Shown here: positions 1 to 8,095 of the stretch, one piece after another
Position numbering within the stretch: position 1 is the first letter of the stretch
How the letters are laid out: every line of letters starts with the position of its first letter
Assembly: GCA_022781445.1 (NCBI GenBank)
Contig: JALETQ010000021.1
Coordinates: 1 to 64,000, forward strand
From: Prevotella sp.
GTDB lineage: Bacteria > Bacteroidota > Bacteroidia > Bacteroidales > Bacteroidaceae
Direction: 5' to 3'
DNA length: 64,000 bases
The notes under the pieces: model-generated
What the model saw: the letters and a program-made list of their open reading frames with translations, nothing else
What the model was told of the DNA's origin: nothing
The model's database searches: none
Program-made: the position numbers and the translations under genes

Positions 1-364
1 CCTTTGACAATCGTTTTCAGAACCTGCTCTTTTGTTTCCTGAAAGGGCAAGTTTTGCCTCTTGTTTCTTGCCCTTCCGTCGTGCAAAAGAGCAAGGTTTT
101 GACGGCGGCATGTTCACGCTTTCTTCAGTGGACATTGCAAGATACTGTTGGAAAGGAAGTCATGTTGTTTCGCACAAGTCCCAATCGAGCATTAGAACCA
201 GAAAAATCCGCCTGTCGGGCATCTTGTCTGCCGGCTTGTCTTGCCATAGCCCGCTACACATGCCACAAACCGGCAGACAAGATGTCCGACAGGCGTCAGA
301 AACCCGAACGGGATGAAAAGATGCGCCCGAAGGGCACACCCTTCTTTCATGTCCCGGATGGCAT
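1..364. other. Intergenic stretch with a palindromic repeat
   Basis: I see no convincing gene here. The open frames that cross it have no recognisable protein. Its one clear structure is the long inverted repeat at 211-293, listed separately. The stretch lies downstream of the minus-strand MutS-like gene, so it may also hold that gene's 3' end signals. Confidence 0.6.
211..293. repeat. Palindromic intergenic repeat, family 1, copy 1
   Basis: The arms 211-234 and 270-293 are inverted repeats of 24 bp with one mismatch, around a 35-nt loop. The core arm is CATCTTGTCTGCCGG. A second copy in the opposite orientation lies at 46590-46672 and matches both the arms and the loop (shared loop blocks CCGCTAC and TGCCACAA), so this is a dispersed element rather than a chance hairpin. 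One mismatch leaves a G-U pair in RNA, which suggests the folded transcript may be what is conserved. Confidence 0.7.
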
Positions 365-2314
365 TCACTGTGCGGAAGACGGCAGCACGCCGCTTCGGCG
401 TATCATGTCGCGCAGCAAAAAAGTGGCATTCTGATTGCGGGCGACACCCTCGGTGATACGGTAGGAATAAGTGATGCGCGAAGAGAGTTCGATCTCGAAA
501 CAGTGATTGTGGTAGCGGTTCGACGGGTCATCGGCCATCTTGGAAAGCTCGAGGTCATGGGTGGCTATCACGCCGGTGGCAGCGGTCCGGGCAACCGATC
601 GGAGGAAAAGGCGCGAGCCGTTGAGCTTGTCGAGCGAGTTGGTGCCTTTCAGGATTTCGTCAAGAATGATGAGCGCCGGCATTTCTCGGTCCATGGCATT
701 GGCATCGTCCGCAGCGGACGTTTCACCGGCCGGCATCCGTCCGCAGCCGGTGTCAGAGACAAAACGGAGCAGATGTTGCAGGCGGAGCAGTTCGGCGTTG
801 AAATAAGAGATGCCGTGAGCCAGATCGTCGGAAGTACGCATGCCGGTGAAAAGACGAAACGGAGACACGATCATCGACTCGGCAAACACGGGCAGTCCGT
901 TCATCGCCAGTACATAGTTGATGCCGAGCGTCCGGAGGAAGGTCGATTTGCCCGCCATGTTGGCACCCGTGACGATGTAATAATGGCGATGAGTGAGACT
1001 GAAGTCGTTGGGTACGGCATTTTTCCGGATGAAAGGATGCCACAGTCCGCAGGCATCATAACGCAGATGCTTATCGGCGGTGACGGTGGCTTTCACGCTC
1101 CGGGGTTCGTTGTCGCAAAACGTCGCCGCGGAAATACGGGCATCGAGCCGGGCAACGGCATCGAGCCATCCTGTGGTTTCGTGCAGATGCCGATGCAGCC
1201 ACCTGTGATACCTTCGTATGAGAAAGACGTCGCTCAGGAGAAAAGTGTCGAGCAGCATCAGTCCCAACACGTTGCCCCGCCGATCCAAGGCTGAAAGCAA
1301 CCTGTCGAAACGGTTCATCGAGTCAACGGCACCGGTCAGCAACTGCCGGTCGTCACGGTTCACCCCCACGGAAAGACGGTCATTGGCAGCCACCATCCGT
1401 ACCGGCAGCATCAATGCTCCGAACTCGCGATGAAGCACGCCGGCGGTCTTTCCGATGGCCCGCAACTCGCCGCTGCACATCATCAGAACCACAAAGAACT
1501 GAACCACGCCCCACCCTATCGGCACTCGGACGCTGATGACGGAAAAAGAAGCAAGCAGCACACAGATCCACAACCCTGCGATGGCAACCCACGATGCAAG
1601 CAGAACCAATGGCGAGTCGAACCGGTGGGCCAAAGGCATGTTCCGGACGGCATCGAGCCGGTGCAGGATGGTTTTCGTATCGATCGGCCGACGGATGCCT
1701 GCGGCAACGAACGAGGCACGAAACTCGCGCTGACATTTCAGCTCCTCGACGGCTTCCGCCATCCGTTCGATTTCATCACGCGAACGAATGACCGACGAAA
1801 GCCGCCTTGCCAGCTCGTCGGCACCGCCATTGGTCACCGTCCTATTCATGCGTTGGAACAGCGAGTTCTCACCGAAAATATCCAGGTCGAATGTAAACGG
1901 ATGGTTGGCATCAATGTATCGTTCGCCGTTATCGAAGCCCGACAGATCGCCGTTGAGATAGCCGGTTTCCCGCTCGAAGTAACGCTTCAGCGACCGGAAC
2001 ACCGCGACAGCTTCTTCATTCCTCGCGTCGCAGTGCCTTGTCAGCACATACGCCGCCATCCAGAAGAACGCACAAGCCGACCACCACAGGGTCACACCCC
2101 ATCGGGTCATCGCGACAACGGAAAGGATGAAAAGGGAAAACGTCAGTATTTCTCCCATCACGAACCATCGGTTACGTCGCTTCAGTCGTGCAATATCATC
2201 AGTCACCCGACCGCACCGTTCTGCATAGTATTCGGCAGATGTGCGTCCGTCGGCCTCACCCGTGACATGGCTTCGATCGTCACGGAAGGACGATTGTCTA
2301 TTTGTTTCTGTCAT
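365..2314 (-). CDS. Membrane-associated MutS-family ATPase
   Basis: This 649-residue protein has a MutS-type C-terminal ATPase domain: Walker A GANMAGKST at about 450-458, Walker B LIILDE at about 548-553, and a late ATHD motif. It lacks the N-terminal mismatch-recognition domain of true MutS. It instead has hydrophobic segments near 52-91 and 235-281 that look like membrane helices. Such MutS-related ATPases with membrane segments occur in Bacteroidetes, but their job is not established, and I would not infer mismatch repair. The gene lies downstream of secG in the same direction, with a candidate terminator between them, so it is probably transcribed separately. Confidence 0.8.
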   Translation of the reverse strand: MTETNRQSSFRDDRSHVTGEADGRTSAEYYAERCGRVTDDIARLKRRNRWFVMGEILTFSLFILSVVAMTRWGVTLWWSACAFFWMAAYVLTRHCDARNEEAVAVFRSLKRYFERETGYLNGDLSGFDNGERYIDANHPFTFDLDIFGENSLFQRMNRTVTNGGADELARRLSSVIRSRDEIERMAEAVEELKCQREFRASFVAAGIRRPIDTKTILHRLDAVRNMPLAHRFDSPLVLLASWVAIAGLWICVLLASFSVISVRVPIGWGVVQFFVVLMMCSGELRAIGKTAGVLHREFGALMLPVRMVAANDRLSVGVNRDDRQLLTGAVDSMNRFDRLLSALDRRGNVLGLMLLDTFLLSDVFLIRRYHRWLHRHLHETTGWLDAVARLDARISAATFCDNEPRSVKATVTADKHLRYDACGLWHPFIRKNAVPNDFSLTHRHYYIVTGANMAGKSTFLRTLGINYVLAMNGLPVFAESMIVSPFRLFTGMRTSDDLAHGISYFNAELLRLQHLLRFVSDTGCGRMPAGETSAADDANAMDREMPALIILDEILKGTNSLDKLNGSRLFLRSVARTAATGVIATHDLELSKMADDPSNRYHNHCFEIELSSRITYSYRITEGVARNQNATFLLRDMIRRSGVLPSSAQ

Positions 2315-2425
2315 TTTCTATGGCAATGTAAGGTAGGGAGGTGAGAAAGCTTTAGTCCGAACCGGTCTTCAGACCACTGACTTCAACACAAGCCGGACGA
2401 TCATCCTTGAAAAGTATATACGACA

Positions 2426-2460
2426 AAAGGGTTGCCGGTTTTACCCAATCAACCCTTTTA
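2426..2460 (-). terminator. Candidate intrinsic terminator after secG
   Basis: AAAAGGGTTG (2426-2435) and CAACCCTTTT (2451-2460) form a perfect 10-bp stem around a 15-nt loop. It lies about 140 nt beyond the secG stop on the minus strand. The stem ends in T residues on either strand, so it could work in both directions. Confidence 0.55.
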
Positions 2461-2597
2461 TATGTGTCGTCTATATGTATCGTCGGTTCTTGACCGGATG
2501 TCTGGTACCGGCGGTTCGATGTCGGAAGTTTAACCCGAATAGCGGGAGTTCCGTCCGAAAACATCATGCACCAGCCACAGACTCACCTTAAAATTGA

Positions 2598-2954
2598 TTA
2601 TTTTGCCGGAGCAGGCTGTTGGGCGTTTTGCGCCGGAGCTTGCTGTTGGCCGGCACCGAAATTCTGTTGGGTTTTCGGATTGGTCAATGGGTTCTCGGCT
2701 GTTTTCTCCATAGCACTTTCCTGAGTAGTGCCTTTGGGGGCGGTGTATGCGCAGAATACGCTCAACACAACCATTGACAACGCCAGTCCCCAAGTGATTT
2801 TTTCAACCAAGTCGGTTGTTTTCCTAACGCCGGCTAACGCATTTGCCGACGAGAAGTTGGAAGACAGACCTCCGCCCTTGGACTCCTGGATTAAGACAAT
2901 TCCAATCATCAGCAATGCCACAAACACAATAATAATTACGAATAGAGTGTACAT
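2598..2954 (-). CDS. secG: Preprotein translocase subunit SecG
   Basis: The 118-residue product has the SecG pattern: an N-terminal membrane helix (about 3-22), the conserved QESKGGGL segment followed by an F/A-rich loop, and a second helix (about 52-70). A Gln/Ala/Pro-rich tail follows, as is usual in Bacteroidetes SecG. It is the small auxiliary subunit of the SecYEG channel in the inner membrane. It starts 9 nt after the stop of the upstream gene and is the last member of a four-gene operon with lptE. Identification is firm. Confidence 0.93.
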   Translation of the reverse strand: MYTLFVIIIVFVALLMIGIVLIQESKGGGLSSNFSSANALAGVRKTTDLVEKITWGLALSMVVLSVFCAYTAPKGTTQESAMEKTAENPLTNPKTQQNFGAGQQQAPAQNAQQPAPAK

Positions 2955-2963
2955 ATTTTTTAA

Positions 2964-3731
2964 TTATTTACTTTGACTATTGATAATCAATTTCTCAAGA
3001 AATCGGATTTGGTCTGCAAAGTAAGCATTTTTTTTTGGATATATCAAATTTAAACGCTTAATAATTTCCAATGCCTTGGAAAACTTACCTTGTTTGATGT
3101 AAATCCGTGCCAAGGTTTCCGTGAACATTCCTTCGGACAAATCTTGGGGGGGTGCGTCGATACTTGCCACACCACTCCCGGCCGCAGTTTCGCCGACATC
3201 TTTCAATTCTATTTTTCCACCTTTGTTGTTGATGAAATCATCGATGAGTCCCTGCCCCTTCAAAGGTTGCGAATCATCAGAACTCTTGTCCTCTGCATCC
3301 ATCAGATAGGACACATAATCGATGGTGGCATCAATGGCGGTGGGCTTGTTTCTTCGATCATGGGGCAGGACAGCGTCGGGTGAAGATTGCTTGGCATCGG
3401 TGATCTCGTCCACAACGGATGCCGCTTCCGGAGTATCGGGTGTCACTTCAGCAGCCGGTTGTTGTGACGCGACAACTGTCTTCGGATGCGGAGACAACTC
3501 AAAATATTCCGATTCGACCAGATTGAAGATGACACTACGGTCTGAAACATATAGGGCTGCCTTGCGGAGTTCGTCTTCAAAAGAAGGGTCGTGAAGCAGG
3601 TAAAGATTCCTCAAGAGCAACAGCCGCGCCGTCTGATAAGCCGGATGTAAGGCTACCATGGAGCGGAGATAGTAGAGCGTGTCTTTGCCCATCATCTCGG
3701 GATGTCGTATCAGTTGCGTGAGATTGACCAT
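2964..3731 (-). CDS. Helical-repeat (TPR-like) protein between lptE and secG
   Basis: A protein of about 255 residues with no assigned function. The N-terminal third is helical and reads like a repeat domain (LTQLIRHPEMM, YQTARLLLLRNLYLLHDPSFEDELRKAA). An acidic, low-complexity middle follows, and the C-terminus resembles a TPR unit (TLARIYIKQGKFSKALEIIKRLNLIYPKKN). I chose the ATG at 3731, which gives MVNLTQLI. An in-frame ATG at 3782 would add 17 unlikely residues and overlap the lptE stop by 7 nt. Its place between lptE and secG suggests an envelope-linked role, but that is context only. Confidence 0.75.
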   Translation of the reverse strand: MVNLTQLIRHPEMMGKDTLYYLRSMVALHPAYQTARLLLLRNLYLLHDPSFEDELRKAALYVSDRSVIFNLVESEYFELSPHPKTVVASQQPAAEVTPDTPEAASVVDEITDAKQSSPDAVLPHDRRNKPTAIDATIDYVSYLMDAEDKSSDDSQPLKGQGLIDDFINNKGGKIELKDVGETAAGSGVASIDAPPQDLSEGMFTETLARIYIKQGKFSKALEIIKRLNLIYPKKNAYFADQIRFLEKLIINSQSK

Positions 3732-3775
3732 AAATATATATATGTGATGATGCCGGGGTGAATCAGAACGGAGCT

Positions 3776-4348
3776 TTACCAATTGGCTACCGTGGCATTG
3801 AATATTTGTTCGGTGATTTCTCTCACCATCTGCGTCACCAGTTCTTCCTGTACGGCGTTAAGTGACTGCGTAGTTTCATAGGTGGCACTTGCCGTGAACT
3901 GTCGTTCAAAATCCTCCTGATGGTTGGCATTGTTGGTATATCGTACATTGACGGTCATGGAGAGTTCCGTCTGGGCAGAATGTCCCTCGCTCGACACACT
4001 CTTGTTGCGCTGTTGGTATTGTACGATTTCGCCCTCTATCTTCAGGTCGCCGTTTCGCTTCACCTGCTGCAAACGTGTGTGATTGGCAAACAGATCCTTC
4101 AGTTGATTGTTGAAAATCGTCTGCATCGGTCCCCACACATACGCCGACCTGATGGGGAAATCGGCGATTTGTATGGTCTTCGTCTTGCTGTAGTCAATGC
4201 TTGCCATATTGAACTTGTACGGCAGCACTTTGCAAGAGGCAAGCATCAGGACAAGCAATATCGAGAGTACCGATTTCAGTGCGAAGTCGGAACGGTATCT
4301 GTTGGAGTCAAGGGGTCTGGAAGTCATAAAGCCCGGTTGGTATTTCAT
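3776..4348 (-). CDS. lptE: LptE-family lipopolysaccharide-assembly lipoprotein
   Basis: The 190-residue protein has a signal segment ending in the lipobox LMLASC, then a compact domain with the LptE-like pattern (KTIQIADFPIRSA near the start, a QLKDLFANHTRL helix, and a terminal helix on MVREITEQIFNATVANW). LptE is an outer-membrane lipoprotein that plugs the LptD barrel and helps place LPS in the outer leaflet. The N-terminus before the hydrophobic segment is long (about 25 residues), so the true start may be the next ATG at 4327. It lies 18 nt downstream of the sigma-54 activator gene in one operon. Confidence 0.85.
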   Translation of the reverse strand: MKYQPGFMTSRPLDSNRYRSDFALKSVLSILLVLMLASCKVLPYKFNMASIDYSKTKTIQIADFPIRSAYVWGPMQTIFNNQLKDLFANHTRLQQVKRNGDLKIEGEIVQYQQRNKSVSSEGHSAQTELSMTVNVRYTNNANHQEDFERQFTASATYETTQSLNAVQEELVTQMVREITEQIFNATVANW

Positions 4349-4366
4349 GATTGCGGACGGACATGC

Positions 4367-5578
4367 CTATAGGCTGTTCTTGTCAAGTCCGTATTGTTTG
4401 AGTTTTCTATAAAGTGTTCTGTCGGAAATGCCCAACTCTTTGGCAGCACGTTTGCGATTGCCCCCGTTGCGTTCGAGTGCTTTGACAACCATCTGCTTGC
4501 CAAGGTCGTTCAGATTCAGGGTAGCGGCATCGGCAATCTCTTCGGCATCAGCCTCTTCGACCGGCAAACCTGTCGGTGCCTGAATCATCGGCAGGGGCTG
4601 ACTGATTTCCGAAATGTTGGTTTGGATGGCAGGCCTGTCATCGAACTGTTGCCGCAGTTGGTTCATGTCTTCACGAAGCCGACTCACATTGCTGCGAAGT
4701 TCGTACAAAATTTTATAGAGTATCTCACGTTCGCTTTCGTACGAATGCTTCTCTCCTGCCTTGACTGGAGCCAGTTGTGTACTATCGGGATCGGAGGGGA
4801 TGAAGTGACGGAGCGTATCTGCATCTATCTCGCGATTCTCGCTCAGTACTGACATCTGTTCGGTGAGATTCTTGAGTTGGCGCACGTTGCCAGGCCATTT
4901 GTAATGGAGGAGAATCTGTCTGGCATCGTCTGTAAGCACGATTTTGGGAATATGGTATTTCTCTGCCATCTGCATGGCAAACAAGCGGAAGAGCAAGACA
5001 ATATCGTCACCGCGTTCTCTCAACGGTGGAATGCTGATGGGTATCGTATTGAGACGGTAATACAAGTCCTCGCGAAAACGTCCTTCACTGATGGCCTTTC
5101 GGATATTCACATTGGTGGCAGCCACGATGCGCACGTCGGTCTTCATGATTTTTTGTCCACCAACCTTGATATATTCACCCGTTTCGAGGACACGCAACAA
5201 GCGGGCCTGGGTCGCCATTGGCAACTCCCCCACCTCATCGAGAAAGATGGTGCCGCGATTGGCAATGCCGAAGTAACCTTCGCTTTCGTCGATGGCACCC
5301 GTAAAAGAACCTTTCTCATGACCGAACAATTCACTGTCGATGGTACCTTCGGGTATCGATCCGCAGTTGATGGCAAAATATTTCTCGCGACGACGGGGGG
5401 AATTGTCGTGAATGACACGCGGAATGATTTCCTTGCCCACACCGCTTTCACCAAGAATCAACACGCTTAGATCCGTATGTGCAACCTGTAGAGCCACATC
5501 GATGGAACGATTCAATCCATCGCAATTACCGACGATATTGTATCGTTGTTTGATTTGCTGAATAACGTCTTTCTTCAT
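4367..5578 (-). CDS. Sigma-54 interacting transcriptional activator without sensor domain
   Basis: This 403-residue protein begins directly with the AAA+ sigma-54 interaction domain: Walker A GESGVGKE (43-50), the sigma-54 contact loop as GSFTGA instead of GAFTGA (90-95), and Walker B IFLDEVGE (111-118). The C-terminus is a Fis-type helix-turn-helix (NRKRAAKELGISDRTLYRKL). There is no receiver, GAF or PAS domain at the front, so how it senses a signal is unclear. It heads the lptE-TPR-secG operon. A link to envelope stress or LPS export is inference from position only. Confidence 0.9.
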   Translation of the reverse strand: MKKDVIQQIKQRYNIVGNCDGLNRSIDVALQVAHTDLSVLILGESGVGKEIIPRVIHDNSPRRREKYFAINCGSIPEGTIDSELFGHEKGSFTGAIDESEGYFGIANRGTIFLDEVGELPMATQARLLRVLETGEYIKVGGQKIMKTDVRIVAATNVNIRKAISEGRFREDLYYRLNTIPISIPPLRERGDDIVLLFRLFAMQMAEKYHIPKIVLTDDARQILLHYKWPGNVRQLKNLTEQMSVLSENREIDADTLRHFIPSDPDSTQLAPVKAGEKHSYESEREILYKILYELRSNVSRLREDMNQLRQQFDDRPAIQTNISEISQPLPMIQAPTGLPVEEADAEEIADAATLNLNDLGKQMVVKALERNGGNRKRAAKELGISDRTLYRKLKQYGLDKNSL

Positions 5579-5585
5579 GTGGTGA

Positions 5586-5618
5586 CAAAATTACAATTAT
5601 TTTTCGAGATAACTGCAA
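5586..5618 (-). promoter_or_regulatory. Candidate promoter of the activator-lptE-secG operon
   Basis: On the minus strand, TAATTTTG (5586-5593) matches the Bacteroidetes -7 box TAnnTTTG, just before the start at 5578. A TTG at 5616-5618 is 22 nt upstream, slightly longer than the usual 19-20 spacing. Confidence 0.45.
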
Positions 5619-5788
5619 TTTGGTTCATCTATTAATATTTACCGATGCACACTATCTGCCCGATGCTCCCATTCATTGGAATAAAGTTAAAGACTGCACC
5701 ACCGAACCGTAGGATAAACGTACCGTCTCCACCGGCAAGGCAGGGAAAGTGCAGTTCAGATGTCAATGCTGAAAGGAAGAAAAAACGA

Positions 5789-5811
5789 CGGCATTCCGTG
5801 AAAGAATGCCG
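5789..5811 (-). terminator. Intrinsic terminator downstream of buk
   Basis: CGGCATTC and GAATGCCG form a perfect 8-bp stem with a 7-nt loop. On the minus strand the stem is followed shortly by a run of six T residues. It lies about 120 nt beyond the buk stop and fits as the end of the ptb-buk transcript. The remaining bases between 5579 and 5932 show no gene. Confidence 0.7.
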
Positions 5812-5932
5812 GTCGCCTATCCTTTGAGAGTTCTCTCGACTGGTCGATGTCCAAAAGGACAGTCATTGCAGGCAGGTATACGCCGCAACGGTCAAAAGAA
5901 ACCTCCACATCTCGTTAGACCGCCGATAACGG

Positions 5933-6994
5933 TTATACGTATTCTTGTGCTTCAAGTTCACCACGCAATACCATCAAGGCATTCATGGCAAGAGCTTCGA
6001 GTTCGTCCTCACCGGGATAATTATAGGTGGGAGCCAAGAACGAAACACGACCGATCAATTCGTCGACAACATACTTCCAGTGCGCAATACCACCTGTAAA
6101 AATGATAGCATCGACCTTACCTTTCAACACTGCACCCTCTGCGGCAATTGCTTTGGCAACATGGTATATCATGGCATCGACCAGGAACTTGGCCTTTTCA
6201 TCACCTTCGTTTACCCTTTGTTCGATGACACGCATATCATTGGTGTCGAGGTGTGCAGCCAGCCCACCTTTGCCTGCCATTTTCTTCAGTAACTCGGCTT
6301 GGGTGTGCTTGCCCGAGAAGCATAGACGGATGAGATCCCCGGCCGACAAGGTTCCGGCTCTTTCGGGTGAGAACGGGCCTTCTCCGTCAAGAGCGTTATT
6401 CGTATCGACAGCCTTTCCGTGTTCGTGTGCAGCCACAGAGATTCCACCGCCAAGGTGACAGATGATGAGGTTCAGATCTTCATAACGTGTGCCGTGGTCT
6501 TTGGCAAAGCGACGCGCGATGGCTCTTTGGTTCAACGCGTGCCAAATGCAGACACGGGGGAGTTCGGGAAGTCCGCTCACACGGGCATAATCACACAATT
6601 CATCAACCACACCGGGGTCGGCAATGAAACTGCGACAGCCGGGAATATCTTTGGCTATGGCATCGGCGATGATACAACCCAGTTCGCAGGCGTGCTGATA
6701 CTTGGCAGTCTTCATGTCTTCAACCATGATGTCATTAACGGCATACACACCGCCTACCACCGGTTTTGCCAATCCGCCACGTCCGATGATGGCATCGAAG
6801 GCGAAAGGAATTTGAGCATTTTTGACTTCGTCGACTACCAGCTGTTTGCGGAATTCGAATTGGTCGGTGATATGAGCATATTTGCCCAGTTCTTCAACAG
6901 AGTGAGAGATGTTGCGCTTGAGAAGCATCTTCTCATCTTCATAGACGGCAATCTTCGTAGAAGTAGAGCCGGGGTTGATAACTAAGATAAGCAT
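5933..6994 (-). CDS. buk: Butyrate kinase
   Basis: The 353-residue protein matches the butyrate kinase branch of the acetokinase family: the start ILVINPGSTSTKIAVY, the HLGGGISVAAH and GGIAHW motifs, and the usual length. It converts butyryl phosphate plus ADP to butyrate plus ATP, a substrate-level phosphorylation in the cytosol; related branched acyl phosphates are often accepted. It lies 17 nt downstream of ptb, which makes its substrate, so the two form one operon that ends in the terminator at 5789-5811. Confidence 0.93.
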   Translation of the reverse strand: MLILVINPGSTSTKIAVYEDEKMLLKRNISHSVEELGKYAHITDQFEFRKQLVVDEVKNAQIPFAFDAIIGRGGLAKPVVGGVYAVNDIMVEDMKTAKYQHACELGCIIADAIAKDIPGCRSFIADPGVVDELCDYARVSGLPELPRVCIWHALNQRAIARRFAKDHGTRYEDLNLIICHLGGGISVAAHEHGKAVDTNNALDGEGPFSPERAGTLSAGDLIRLCFSGKHTQAELLKKMAGKGGLAAHLDTNDMRVIEQRVNEGDEKAKFLVDAMIYHVAKAIAAEGAVLKGKVDAIIFTGGIAHWKYVVDELIGRVSFLAPTYNYPGEDELEALAMNALMVLRGELEAQEYV

Positions 6995-7011
6995 GTTGAG
7001 AAATTGATATA

Positions 7012-7929
7012 TTATTTAAGGTTAGTACTGATTACGGCCAAGGCCAAGCTATAGAACTTGGATTCCACACTGTCGCCTCTCGAAGTAAGGACAACGGGAG
7101 CCATCGTGCCTTTGAGGGTGGCTGCCGTCTCTGCTTTGCCGAAAAGGGTCACGGTTTTGTAGAAAACGTTACCCGATTCAATATCAGGGAAAATCAGTGC
7201 ATCGGCCTCACCTGCGATGGGCGAGTTGATGCCTTTGGTCTGCATGGCTTCCAAGTCGCAAGAGCATTTCACATCAAGCGGTCCGTCAACAATGGCTTTG
7301 CCGAACTTACCTTCCTTTGCCCTGCCGATGATGTCGGCATATCCCATCGTGAACGGGAAGAATTTCTCATTGGGCTTCTCAGTACAATGGATGAGCGAAA
7401 TCCTGGGTTCTTCCACGCCAAAAGCATGACAAAGTTCTGCCACATATTCCACCTGCTTTACACGCTGTTCGTGTGTCGGATAGGGAATCACGGCAGGATC
7501 GGTAAAGAAAATCAACTTCGAATAGGAGGGTATGGAAGTGGCTGTCACATGGGTCAGCACGTTTCCCTTGGGAAGGATGCCTTCTTCCTTGTTCAACACC
7601 GCGCGCAACAGATTGTCGGTATTGATCAGGCCTTTCATCAGCACATCAGCGTTGCCTTCTCTGACAAGCGACACGGCCTTGGCGGCGGCATCGTCCGGAT
7701 CGGTGGCATCAATGATCTTGATATGGTCAAAATAGGGTTTCAGCAAATCACTTTCTTTCACTTCTTTCATGGCACCGACGAAGGTGGCTTCGATAAAACC
7801 TTCTTTCAATGCCAATGCGATGGCTTCTTGTGTGTGTGCGTCGGAAGCCCATACAATGGCTACACGTTTTCTTTGTCCTACACTCGAAAGGTGCGCGACC
7901 AAATCATTAAAGTTCCTAATTGTTTTCAT
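7012..7929 (-). CDS. ptb: Phosphate butyryltransferase
   Basis: The protein of about 305 residues belongs to the phosphate acetyl/butyryltransferase family (AIVWASDAHTQEAIALAL near the start, then VLMKGLINTDNLLRAVLN, and GEADALIFPDIESGNVFYKT). It moves the butyryl group from CoA to phosphate, giving butyryl phosphate for Buk next door. I chose the ATG at 7929 (MKTIRNFNDL). The longer open frame to 8013 would put the promoter inside the gene and has no homology-like sequence. Together the pair would yield ATP from butyryl-CoA or related acyl-CoAs. Confidence 0.92.
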   Translation of the reverse strand: MKTIRNFNDLVAHLSSVGQRKRVAIVWASDAHTQEAIALALKEGFIEATFVGAMKEVKESDLLKPYFDHIKIIDATDPDDAAAKAVSLVREGNADVLMKGLINTDNLLRAVLNKEEGILPKGNVLTHVTATSIPSYSKLIFFTDPAVIPYPTHEQRVKQVEYVAELCHAFGVEEPRISLIHCTEKPNEKFFPFTMGYADIIGRAKEGKFGKAIVDGPLDVKCSCDLEAMQTKGINSPIAGEADALIFPDIESGNVFYKTVTLFGKAETAATLKGTMAPVVLTSRGDSVESKFYSLALAVISTNLK

Positions 7930-7959
7930 AGTTTTTGTGACGTCTAAGTATTTATGCGG

Positions 7960-7967
7960 CAAAGTTA
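7960..7967 (-). promoter_or_regulatory. -7 promoter box for ptb-buk
   Basis: TAACTTTG on the minus strand matches TAnnTTTG about 30 nt before the ptb start. It sits in a 21-nt block (7958-7978) identical to the block at 16884-16904 before the cobalamin riboswitch. No clear TTG at the -33 spacing is visible. Confidence 0.6.
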
Positions 7968-8026
7968 CAAGTTTTATATGAATTAAAAGGATAACATCGC
8001 AAAAACTTGACATGAATCATCGAAAA

Positions 8027-8069
8027 GAAAGCTGTGCCCCACACACCGAGTGTTCAGGGAACAGCTTTC
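8027..8069 (-). terminator. Intrinsic terminator after the large surface-protein gene
   Basis: GAAAGCTGT (8027-8035) and ACAGCTTTC (8061-8069) form a perfect 9-bp stem. Inner ACAC/GTGT and CCC/GGG pairs extend it. On the minus strand the stem runs into TTTCTTTT. It lies between the stop at 8096 and the ptb promoter, so it separates the two units. Confidence 0.7.
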
Positions 8070-8095
8070 CTTGAATGATGAAGATGGTTTCCGGA

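Noticed and set aside
503..1294. Long plus-strand open frame of 263 codons
   Set aside because: It lies wholly antisense to the MutS-like gene, whose ATPase motifs are clear; its protein has no recognisable pattern.
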